Assembly: GCA_040285745.1 (NCBI GenBank) | Contig: JAUFOR010000003.1 | Location: 1,240,001 to 1,304,000, forward strand | Origin: Barthelona sp. PCE | Taxonomy: Eukaryota; Metamonada: BaSk clade | DNA: 64,000 bases | Direction of reading: 5' to 3' | Shown: one piece after another, positions 24,090 to 34,600 of the stretch | Layout of the letters: every line of letters starts with the position of its first letter | Numbering within the stretch: the first letter of the stretch is position 1 | Notes under the pieces: model-generated | Databases searched by the model: none | The model's input: only the letters and a program-made list of their open reading frames with translations | Told to the model about the DNA's origin: nothing | Position numbers and translations under genes: made by a program

Positions 24090-24096
24090 GTTTACT
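24090..24096 (-). promoter_or_regulatory. Possible polyadenylation signal AGTAAAC at the NBP35 stop
   Basis: The heptamer overlaps the TAA stop and equals the AGTRAAY signal known from Giardia. Its role here is inferred from position and from similar sites at other stops in the window. Confidence 0.4.
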
Positions 24097-25129
24097 GTTC
24101 CTTCTTGATCTCACTCATAATGTTTTCGCAAACATTTATGAAGGCACGCTGGGCAACACCTTCAGTGTTCACAAAGGTTGAACCGTTCTCACATGACATG
24201 GAAATGGTGGGGTTCAAGGGGATAGCACCGAGGTAAGGGATGTTATATTCCTCAGCCATACCCTCAGGACCTTTCCCGGATTTAGGGAAAATTTGATGAG
24301 TTTCTTCACAGTTGGGGCAAACAAAACCGCTCATGTTCTCAACAATACCGATGATGGGCAAGCCAGCACGACGACAGAAATCAATCTCCTTGCGAACGTC
24401 AGCCATTGCAACTTCTTGAGGTGTGGTAACAATAACAGCACCGTTGGCACCACATTCACGCAGGTAGTTGACGATAGTAAGATGCTCATCAGAGGTACCA
24501 GGAGGGGTGTCAATAACGAGTGCATCAGTGTTGCTCCAGTCAACGTCTGTTATAACTGATTTGATAAATCCACTTTTACGAGGACCACGCCAGATAATGG
24601 CAGAGTTTGTATCCTCAAGCATGAAGCCGATGGACATCACCTTTAGGTTCTCACTAACTTCAACTGGAACAGCTCCAAGTGCTGAAGGCATGACATCATG
24701 TCCAACTTTACCGACTAAACTGGGTAAACTAGGACCTGTAATGTCCACATCAAGGATACCTGTCTTTATCTTAAGAACATCAGCCAAATAATGAGCAAAA
24801 TGAACTGCTGTTGTACTTTTACCAACTCCACCTTTACCTGAGACAATTACGAATTTATACTCAATAGGGTCAAGCCTATTCTTAATGTGCTGAAGGGTTG
24901 GGTCGGGGCCAGAGTTCGAATTTGAGGGTTTCTTGCCGCATGTTGCAGCTGACGGGCAAGTTGAGCACGCAGAAGGCTTACATGATGAGCTTGGGGCAGC
25001 AGACGTTGCTGTACCAGAGGATTTAGCGCTAGAACAAGTAGATGCAGAAGGGCAACCAGCACATTTTGATGCGCTACATGAACCTGAAGGATGAACATGG
25101 GTTCCTGTGATGTGAGTGGGTTCAGACAT
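24092..25129 (-). CDS. NBP35: NBP35/NUBP1 cytosolic Fe-S scaffold P-loop ATPase
   Basis: A 345-residue Mrp/NBP35-family protein, which assembles a [4Fe-4S] cluster for delivery to cytosolic and nuclear apoproteins. Seen: deviant Walker A SGKGGVGKS at 97-105, DVDITGPSLP, IIWRGPRKSGFI, the switch DTPPGTSDEH, and the CPNC pair near 268-271 that bridges the cluster between subunits. The N-terminal extension that distinguishes NBP35 from CFD1 and Mrp is present but unusual: two Cys clusters, C18-C23-C26-C32 and C50-C55-C58-C64, each C-x4-C-x2-C-x5-C, joined by a Ser/Ala-rich linker. The start is ATG 25129; the frame continues upstream only to a TTG. The TAA stop lies inside AGTAAAC. It is downstream of the importin-like gene and upstream of the giant gene on the same strand. 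Confidence 0.93.
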   Translation of the reverse strand: MSEPTHITGTHVHPSGSCSASKCAGCPSASTCSSAKSSGTATSAAPSSSCKPSACSTCPSAATCGKKPSNSNSGPDPTLQHIKNRLDPIEYKFVIVSGKGGVGKSTTAVHFAHYLADVLKIKTGILDVDITGPSLPSLVGKVGHDVMPSALGAVPVEVSENLKVMSIGFMLEDTNSAIIWRGPRKSGFIKSVITDVDWSNTDALVIDTPPGTSDEHLTIVNYLRECGANGAVIVTTPQEVAMADVRKEIDFCRRAGLPIIGIVENMSGFVCPNCEETHQIFPKSGKGPEGMAEEYNIPYLGAIPLNPTISMSCENGSTFVNTEGVAQRAFINVCENIMSEIKKEQ

Positions 25130-25654
25130 TCTAAAAGTAGTTTCCAATTATCTAAAAGGTTTAAAAAGAGGATGAAAATGTGTAACACAAGTTCTTTTCT
25201 CCTTTTTAGTGAAGAACACAGATAGACGACACCCATATTCGAAGAGAAACAATGTATGCCGTTTAATATTTCATTCAAAGGAATGTTTGTTGAGTATTGC
25301 AATGTAATTGAGTGTCAATCTATCAGGCTCAGAATTTTTCCATTCTTGATAAAAATTATCAAGAAAGAAGCTAAGCAGCTACGAATGCTTACTAAAGCTT
25401 GGAAAATAGCAACAAGCTCAACATTACTCAAACAAATTTTTTTACCAACACACTTACCTTTTTACAATTTTTTTTTATCTTGAAATAGTTCATGTGCTTA
25501 TATTTGGTGTTTGCTATCCGTCAAGATGAATATCCAATGCTAATTGAAATCAATCTTTTTTATCATTTAATCTAAGAATCATTCACATTGAAAACATTGT
25601 ATGTTATCATTTTAGTTTATAATCTGATTGCAAAGATCTTATTAGATTAAACAT
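25130..25654. other. Intergenic region, 525 bp
   Basis: Upstream of NBP35 and downstream of the importin-like gene. It is AT-rich with several T tracts. One 75-codon open frame starts with ATG at 25256 on the + strand, but it is rich in Ile, Lys and Phe as AT-rich noncoding DNA would be, and I do not call it a gene. No tRNA or other RNA structure recognised. Confidence 0.5.
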
Positions 25655-28423
25655 TTATTGCATCAAAGCCACAAGTACTTCGGCATCAGCATCCACCAAG
25701 TAATCAAACGTACCTTCAGTATCAATCTGTTCCATAACTGTCAATACCACAGTTTCTTTATCCATCTCATTAATGGGATCACTCATGAATTCTGCATCGT
25801 GTTTTTCATCTTCTTCAAGTTCATGAAGAGCATTCATATCAAGAATAGCCATAATTTCAGCCATTTCATCTTGAATAAATCCATCATCTTCGATTTCCCA
25901 CTCTTCATCAATGTCCTTCGCTTCCTTTTCTTCGTTTTCCATCTGTTGTGACTTGAAATATTGAACACATTCATGCAAAAGGCGTGCTTCCAATGGACCT
26001 TCTTGTTTCAGCACTTTCTTGCCAGACTTCTTATCAACAGCGGGTGTGGTAAGCTCCTTAATATAGGCAATAAGCTCAACACAGCCCAACATGTTGCATT
26101 TATAGTCAAATAATGACACAGGTGTAGAAACTTCTCTTACAAGATCTTCAACCATTGATTCAATATGGTCACCGAATAAACTAGTCAGGATATCACCATC
26201 TAACAAAAGAGCTAATCGGGAAAAACATGTTATAAAAGGCAAACGCAATGACATACGTTCAGAAAAGAAACATTCAAGGAATACCTCTCCAAACCATTCT
26301 TCATGGATCAAACGCTGCTTCTCATCGTTCTTGAGAATAGTAATGATGACGTATCCTAGAGAAATTTTGAATTCAGGTGATGGTTTTGAGAAAACATGTT
26401 GTATTCCTTCAATGATGCTATCCCAATGCTCATCTGTAAAATGCTCGCCAAAAAGACGAACAAAATGACGAAGAGCTCCAACTGCGCTTGTGATAATCAG
26501 GCTACACTCGGATACTTCAAGTACTGCAAGTATCGGGCTAAAGACACCCATCAAATCCATTACCTCGTCAGCAGTACTACAAGGACTGAGCATACTCACC
26601 ACAAAGTCAACATATCTCTCTAGGTCTTCATCCGGTTCTGGACAGACTGCTTCACTTAATTGTTCGGTAATAAGGGGTGCTAATAATTTGAACAATGTTG
26701 GACGCACTGTTTTTTGTGTAGAAAGTATCACTATACAGTCAAGAATAGCCATACCAACAAGATCAAATGATTGTTTGTGTTCCAACATATCAAAAAGTAA
26801 AGTTAAAATACCTTCTATAATAGTATCTGTTTCTTCTTCTCCAAAAGGCCAGTCTTTGGGAATAATTGATGTGAGCGCATCAACATAAAGAGAGGCGCTG
26901 TCGGTACCCACGCTGTCCTTTGCACTATCCAACCAAGCAGTGATAAATTTCGGAAAGAGTGAATTCATATCTGTGCCTTCTGTACCAGCAATTCTAATAG
27001 CTTCAAATAATAATTGGTAATAAGAGGCATCGTCGAATAAATCACTGAGCATTTCAATAAATGAAGGAACAAATTCATCGAAAATTGATGAAAACTGTGC
27101 ATAAGTGATTAACAAACGACAACGTGCCCAAATAGATAAATTCTCTGCAGAAAAAGCATTAACAAACATATTCATAAACACTTCTCCATCAAATTCATCG
27201 TTATACATATTATCTTGAACACTATCATTTAAAAAACGTAATAAATAAAAAAGAGTTTCGAAATAGTCAGATTCATCTCTTTCTTGCAATGGAAAATGCT
27301 CTGACATGGCTGCTTCAAGCATAGAAACGTCTTCAAAAAGCATTTGTATCAGATTATTAAATAATACTAAGAACGTTGTAGGTACTGAATCAAAAAGTGT
27401 TACCCAAAAACCACTCATCGACATTCGTAAATCATCTGAATAATCCTCTGAACCAGCTTGTATGAATGCTGTTGTGTCTTCTTGCCAATCTTCAAGATGC
27501 TCCTTTGTAGGTGCGCTTAAATAAAATGATAGATAAAATAATGTTTCCGCATATGATTTCAACATGTGTCTGATCTTCGGGAATGTCACAACTAAAACAA
27601 AGAAGTTCCAAAATGCTTGACATTGATCATCACTAAGTTCAAAATAATGATTTTTCAACAATTCAAACATTGGTTCAACTAAAGGTTCTATTACTTCATA
27701 TTCTGATACTGTAGAAGTGATAACACCACACAATTTAACCAAATTGTTCAGATCAAAGTAATCAAAAATTAGATACTGTGCAAGTTCAGTACAAAAATCC
27801 ACTGAAAGAGTGTACATGTGTGTAACAACAGTACTAAGCGTACTCATTGCTTCTGTACATGTTTCTTCAATTGCAACGTAAGGTAGACACATGTTAAGAT
27901 AACCAGTGCCAATTTCAGAAAAAACTTTAATGTCATAAGCATACACACACTCCTTTAAAGCAGATAAACCACCAAAAACTTGACTAATATCATCACTTTG
28001 AAGTAAGATAGTAATCTTCTCCATAATGTCATTGAGGGTATCGATGCTATCATTTGAGACAACACGATGTAGACAGTCACTAGCCTTAGCACGAATACGC
28101 TTATCATCATCACATAGGGATGAGAAAAGTGCAGTGATAATACTCTCTCTCAATTCATCTGACACCGGCTCATAGTCTGAACCCTTTGATACCTTCCAAT
28201 GAGCACTGATAACAGTAGAAATTTGAGAATATGCAAACAGGTGAAAGTCTACCTCAAAATCTTCGCTTCCAATGATCATAAAGAGGGTCTTGATGTATTC
28301 ATTAAGTTCTGTATCTCTAAATTCAAGAGTCAATTCCTCAAGCATTCCCATTGCTTCATCAGTTCCCGCATCAAATGCCTGTTCGTATGCCCCGTACACT
28401 TGTTCTGTGATTCTATCGCTCAT
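25655..28423 (-). CDS. Importin-beta-like HEAT-repeat protein
   Basis: A 922-residue all-helical protein made of HEAT-like helix pairs from end to end (for example ITALFSSLCDDDKRIRAKAS and later GALRHFVRLFGEHFTDEHW). Near the C-terminus is an acidic stretch (DIDEEWEIEDDGFIQDEM). Length, continuous HEAT pairs and the late acidic segment fit the importin-5/7/9 part of the karyopherin-beta family, which carries cargo through nuclear pores in a Ran-dependent way. I cannot assign a subfamily, and other large HEAT proteins remain possible. The start is ATG 28423 (MSDRITEQ); seven codons further up is only a TTG. The gene is divergent from the dynein-like gene, with 213 bp between the starts. Confidence 0.62.
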   Translation of the reverse strand: MSDRITEQVYGAYEQAFDAGTDEAMGMLEELTLEFRDTELNEYIKTLFMIIGSEDFEVDFHLFAYSQISTVISAHWKVSKGSDYEPVSDELRESIITALFSSLCDDDKRIRAKASDCLHRVVSNDSIDTLNDIMEKITILLQSDDISQVFGGLSALKECVYAYDIKVFSEIGTGYLNMCLPYVAIEETCTEAMSTLSTVVTHMYTLSVDFCTELAQYLIFDYFDLNNLVKLCGVITSTVSEYEVIEPLVEPMFELLKNHYFELSDDQCQAFWNFFVLVVTFPKIRHMLKSYAETLFYLSFYLSAPTKEHLEDWQEDTTAFIQAGSEDYSDDLRMSMSGFWVTLFDSVPTTFLVLFNNLIQMLFEDVSMLEAAMSEHFPLQERDESDYFETLFYLLRFLNDSVQDNMYNDEFDGEVFMNMFVNAFSAENLSIWARCRLLITYAQFSSIFDEFVPSFIEMLSDLFDDASYYQLLFEAIRIAGTEGTDMNSLFPKFITAWLDSAKDSVGTDSASLYVDALTSIIPKDWPFGEEETDTIIEGILTLLFDMLEHKQSFDLVGMAILDCIVILSTQKTVRPTLFKLLAPLITEQLSEAVCPEPDEDLERYVDFVVSMLSPCSTADEVMDLMGVFSPILAVLEVSECSLIITSAVGALRHFVRLFGEHFTDEHWDSIIEGIQHVFSKPSPEFKISLGYVIITILKNDEKQRLIHEEWFGEVFLECFFSERMSLRLPFITCFSRLALLLDGDILTSLFGDHIESMVEDLVREVSTPVSLFDYKCNMLGCVELIAYIKELTTPAVDKKSGKKVLKQEGPLEARLLHECVQYFKSQQMENEEKEAKDIDEEWEIEDDGFIQDEMAEIMAILDMNALHELEEDEKHDAEFMSDPINEMDKETVVLTVMEQIDTEGTFDYLVDADAEVLVALMQ

Positions 28424-28636
28424 ATCACCAAATATGCGAAGCAAAAAATGTAAGAAAGAGGATATAAATGGGTTTAGAGGTTACCAAAAGGGCGAACTTA
28501 TTTCGGGTTGCGCGTTGAGGTGTTATTTCTATGTTGACGGTGGGAGAGATTCAAGCAAGTCCTCAAAATTTGTTTGTACATTTATTTCCTTTTTTCTTCA
28601 AACTCCTGTATTTTTGACTTTGAATAGAGTTATTCA

Positions 28637-31600
28637 ATGTCTGAAGCCAGCTTTTCAAATCGTTTGTATGCACAGAATTCCGTGAAAAAGACGGCTGCTT
28701 CAAAAAAAACTGGATTGCGTATGTTAACGAGGTCAGAGAGACAAGAGCGCTCGAAACTCATGAAGACCAGGCCAGCTTCCGCATCCAGGCCAGGTTCTAG
28801 GAAATCAACAAGACGAGTTTCAACCACAGATGAAAACTATTCGCCTAAAGAGGAAAACATGTCTGTTGAATCTTCTACAACAGCTATCCAGTGCCCCCAA
28901 GACTACCTTCAGCAACTGGAAGATGAGGACGGGTTCCTTTACCTCACATCCACAGAGGAAGGATTTTATGAGCTTAAAGTTCTCAGCACAACCCCCAAAA
29001 CATATCCATTCTGGACAGTCTCCCGCAATGGTTTCACTTACAACGCGTCAGAGACTACTGTTGATTTTTGGACAACAAAGAATTTCTTTAAGGAACAGAA
29101 ACTCACCAAAAATTTAATGAGACTGAAATTCTTCAAGCTCTTTGTTCTCCGTAAGAACTTCCAGATCTGGAGAAAGTTTATTAGGAACAGAAAAATGACT
29201 TTTGCTATTAAGAAGTTCAACACTTCCATTCGTAGCATTCCGTATCTTCTTCAAACACTTGAGCAGATTAAGTTGTTGTTGCATAATAACTTCTACTCTT
29301 TGGATTGGCCCAATCTTAAAGATTATTATTTCTTAAACGATTTCTGTGGTAACTTAAAAGATTTCCAACAGATTATGCAAGAAAATTTCTTAAATACATT
29401 CAGAGATATTAAGGAGTTAGTTCTTACAGCATGTCAGATACATTTCAAGACTGAAATGGCAAAGAACATGACGCAAACAGCAACCGTCAATACAGTTAAC
29501 AAGAGGTCTCTTGATCTCAACGATGAAGACGATAATAGGCCACGTCACCTCTCGTACCAGGAGCTGGCTAAACAAAAGAGTATCTCAAAGAACCTCATGG
29601 GTTTCCTCGTCCTTATCGACCTCATGGTTTTTGAGTTCTTGCGTTGTAAGATCCTTGATATGACACGTTTCTTACTCGCTTTCATCATGGGCATCTCTTG
29701 TAATGAGCGCTGCAATATCATTGATGAGTCACAAGCTGATGAACACCTCGCCCCTATGTATCATGGTGATTATCAGCTGTTTATGCCATTCAAATCCCGC
29801 ACTGATCTCATCGTGGATGAATCCGAGGACGTGAAGGCGGGTATCGGACTATCCCTTCAATTGACAGTCGAGTCTCTTTCCGTAAACCCTTCCATGCGTG
29901 ATTTCGTGGAATCTCTTGGTTCCATCCTCAGTGATTTCCGTAAACTCGCCTCATGTTACACCCGTCTTGTACTGGATCCAGATTTTGGATCAATAATTGA
30001 GAAGGCTGGAGTCACAACAGGAGCATTTGAGAATACACTAAGTGTTATCAACGGTATGATCAGAGAAGATCAATGGTACCGTAATGTTGTATCACAGATC
30101 AAAACTATTGTCCGCGATAACTATGTTCTTGTCAAGCAGTATCTGGCAAAGTATAATTCATATCAGACTATTTTAGCTAACAACAAGGATTGGGTAATTC
30201 GTGAGGATGAATCAGTGGATTGGTATCGTAGTTGTATCGAAAAGTTTACCGAGGATCGTAAGATGATCGAGGAAGTGCCGGCTTTCAAGATTGTTGGAGA
30301 ATTATTTAAGTTGGACTTTGAATACATGGTTGCCACACTTCGCCCTATAATTGAACGTAATCTTGATAGCATCTATGCATTATTACCTAAGATTTTGAAG
30401 GCCAAGAGTGAGGCACTCATTGACACATACAAGGGATACAACAAGCAGTTGCTTAACGATATTAACACAGTTGAGCAGTTCTACAACGCACGTCAGTTAC
30501 TTGACTATCTGGAGGAGAGTGAATCCAAGAACCTCGAGAAAGAAGAGCGCTATGTACGTAACATTCATGAAGTCCTTGAAGACTATGGACCTGAATATCT
30601 AGGTGATCTTGAGAGTGCAATTTTCAAGAACCTTAACTTTGAGAGTGAGAACTTTATTAGATCTAGTGAGAAGTTGGAGAATTATCTTGAAGATCGCTTT
30701 ACTTTCTTCCAAAAGAAACACTTTAACAACGTCAAGGTCTTCAAGGAGAGTCTCAGTGCTCTAATTGAGGAGATCCAGGATAGCGCCTTTTACCAATGGG
30801 ATTCTTCCATTAACCTTGGCCTCCCTGATCCGACAGCGACACCTCAGGACATCACTCGCATGAATACAACATCTGATAATGTCCGTCGTCTTATCTCTCG
30901 TACGAGTTCTCTTAAGAAGGACATTACAAAGCATCTATCCACACGTGATCAGTTCATTGATTATTCAAAGATACTTGATCCTTCTGAACGTATTAATTTG
31001 GATGATATTCTTGCCCTATCTAAGGAAATCACAGCAAAGAACTTGCTCTGGGAATCTATTGAGGATTTCAGAGTTTATCTCATTAACATGTGCTGTGTAC
31101 CTTTCACAAAGATCAATTTGAAGGAACTTAAGGATGAAATTGCAAAGTATGAAGACATATACACGCAAATCATCACAACAATAGGTGAGAACAATGTTAT
31201 TACAGAGTTTAAAAAACAAGTCGAACTCGGTGGCGTTGCACCTCATTTGGTTGAGATCTTTACTTCTCCTTCTTTGCAGGATCGTCACTTTATCACAATT
31301 GAAAAACTACTCACAAACACAAAGTTGCCCCCAGACAATCAACTAACCCTCAGCTGGTGTCTCACCAATGGTGTTAATCATTTACTTGAGAAACTGAAAG
31401 CTATCAACGATCAAGCAATCATCGAGTCTGATCTTGAGAAGGAGCTCGAGAACATTGAAGTCCAATGGACAGAGATTAACGTTTCTATGGTTAATGACAG
31501 TGATAAAGACCTCTATATTGTTGGTGATATCACTCGTGTTCTTGAAACGATTGATAATCATCTTGCCATTTTGCAAAGACTCAAACAGAATCCGTTCGTC

Positions 31601-34600
31601 GCTGCTATTGAACAGCGTTTGGGTGAGTGGATCCAACGTATCAACCAGATTGCTACATCTCTTGATATCTTCCTACAGGTTCAAAAAGATTGGTTGTATT
31701 TCTTTGCTGTTTTTAATGAAACAGATGTTCCTAAACTACTTTCTGATGTTGCTCCCGTCTATAACTTTGTTGATCGTGGTATGAAGGAACTCTGCGAGAA
31801 CCTTCGTGTCAACCCGAATGTGTTAGCTTCCTTTAGTCGTCCTAACTCACTTGAGAATCTACGTAAGTTCAAGGATAAACTCGCTGTCATCCGTGACCGT
31901 CTCAACAACTTTATTAAACGCAGAAAGCATAACTTTAAGCGACTCTTGCTCTTGCCCGATTCTCATATCCTAGATTTATTTGTTTCCACTGGTAAGAAAG
32001 CATTTGTCACAGAAACTGCCCCACTGATGACTACTGGTCCGACAGCTTCTGCTGCTGCACGCCCCTTCTCTGGTTTGCAGTACGCTCAGGTGAAACTTGG
32101 TAGTGCATCACATAAGATTCCCAAATACGTTGATCGTGATTATCCCACCTTCAAATCTATCTTTAACTTTGATCAGCTTCGCATTTCTGTTGCTAATGAA
32201 GAAGAAAAAATCATTGGTGGAGAGATTATTGGCGTTCAAGATAAGTATACATCTCTTCAACTTGAAGGATTTAAACCTCGTGGTACACTTGATACTTGGT
32301 TGGATGCACTCCAGGATCAAATTTCTTTCGCACTTAAGAAGAACGTTATCGTGGGATTACAAAAATATTTTACCATGGATCTTCCCACACGTGTTACTAA
32401 GATGCTTCCTCAAGTTCATATGTTAGTCGAAGAGCTTCACTTTAGCAAACGTATTGAGGATATTATTAACGGTAGTGATATGCTACGCGAGCTTCCTGCG
32501 CTTCATACCATGTTACAAACTCGTATCCGTGATTTGAGTGACTACTTTGCCAAATCACTAACAAAGGAGAAGTTTTATCGATTCTCCAATTGTCTCGTAT
32601 TGTTACAGAGGCATGTGCAGGTTGTCGAAGGGCTCATTAGAGCTAAGGACATTGCTGACACACGTTGGAAGGAATCCCTGCATTTTATCACCAACGTTGA
32701 TCTCAACATCGATGAAACAGCAAACATCAACGATATGGCAGAGTCTTTGAGAATTCAATTAGTGTACAAGAACCGTGCATTCGACTACAGCTTCGAGTTT
32801 ATGGGACTTGAACTTAATCCTGTCTTCTCTCCTGAAGCTGTGCAAGCTCTTAAGGACTTGCTTGAAAACCCCAGTAATCTTGTTCTTCTCAAGAGCAACG
32901 AGCATGGAACTGGTAAATTGAGTGTTATCCAGATGCTCAGTATCATGTTAGGTCGTTTTTCAGTATTTGTAGATGGACAACCTGACGAATCAGTTGACCC
33001 TTCCCATATTTTCGATATTCTTCGTTGTGGTGTCGAATGTGGTATCATCTGCGGTATCAAGGACGCCAATCGGTTCTCCTCTGAGTTCTTCACACGTGTC
33101 TTTGATTTTGTTAAGTCGTCAATCTCGACCATCAACAACGCCCAGTCGAGATATTTTGTCAGTTCTGAATTTTCGGATGAATTCAATAGAGTTGATGTAT
33201 TTGATTCATCATTCATTTGTATGACTAGTTGTAATCTATCTCAAGAACATATATCTATTGAAAGCGAGGATTGTCCGTATACAACCGTCATTGATTATTA
33301 TTTAGATAGTGTTGAGTATATCACATCTATTTGGCTCGAGATTATGGGCTTCCAACGTATTTCTGAGCTCGCTGAGAATATTGCTACTCTTTCTATGTAT
33401 GCTACCAATGTTTTAGGTTCAGTTAACGATTTCACACGTGAAATTGATGTCTTTGAGCACAGTCTTCCTGAGAAGAAGTTCTTCTTTGGCCTTCCTGTCA
33501 TTTTGCGTTGGGTTAAGCATGCTTCTATCTTGCATACCATTGAACCTGATGCCTCCGAGGATCAAATCATTGTCAAAGCGATCATTTCATTAGAATCACC
33601 CAAGTTCAGCAATGAACAAGAGAGTGAAGAATTTTATGATTTGGTTGAGAAGATCTTCAGCGCTAAGGATGAAGAGTTCATCGATGAAGCAGGTATTTAC
33701 ACCAATCGTCCTCCACTTCCAAGTTCACAGCGTATGGAGCGAACTACCAGCCAGGGCATTTTGGGCAAGGAAGTGGATGAAGAAGAATCCTTGGTCGGTA
33801 TCGTCATTGATGATATTTCTGCCGCCCAGGAATCATCCATTGAACAAGTTCGTCTTCTCATAGAAACACAAAGCGGTTGCTTACCGATTCCTGAACAGAT
33901 TCAAAAGGTCGTTGAACTCACGCTCATCTTGGATTCAACTGATAGCGTTCTGCTTATTGGTGACCAAGACAGTGGCAAGACAACTGTTCTCCACCTCACT
34001 GCTGATCACTACATGACACTGCACCCAGATAGAAGCGTAAAGGTCGTCACAATGACCCCCTCAGCTCAGCCAGATGAGCTAGATATGATTGTAGAGTTGC
34101 TGCGTAACCCAAAGACTACCCATGAGGACGGTCTTGTTATTGACAATGAGTCTGAAGTATGGCTTCATCTCAACGGTGTTCCCAACTTCTCTTCATCATT
34201 ACTGCATCTGCTCAAGGGTTTCCCTAACGTTAAGCTTATTCTTGAGGTTGATTCTCTTCAAATGGTTGATCCAAAGGTGATTAGCAAGTGTCAGGTAATT
34301 GCTATCTCCAACTGCATCACTTGGATGCATGTTTTGCAGACACGAGTTGCACGTCTAATTAGCAGCGGATACCCAGAGATTGTGTGCACAGCTTTGATTG
34401 ATAATCTTGAGCCTGCAGTGCCCAAGGTGCTCCAGTTCCTGGAGAACTACGACTTGGTACTTGGAAGACAAAAGATCATGATTGACAGCACGTTCTACAT
34501 GTTTGAGGTGCTGTTTGAGGTTATTATCTCACAAACCATTGCCATGTCTAAGAAGAAAGAACAAACTGTGCTTGAATATCTGGAGCATCAAGCCGATACA

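Noticed and set aside
24847-25302. Open frame of 151 codons antisense-frame to NBP35
   Set aside because: Same-strand alternate frame of NBP35, rich in Leu, Ala and Gln from the Ser/Ala/Cys-coding DNA; no independent support.
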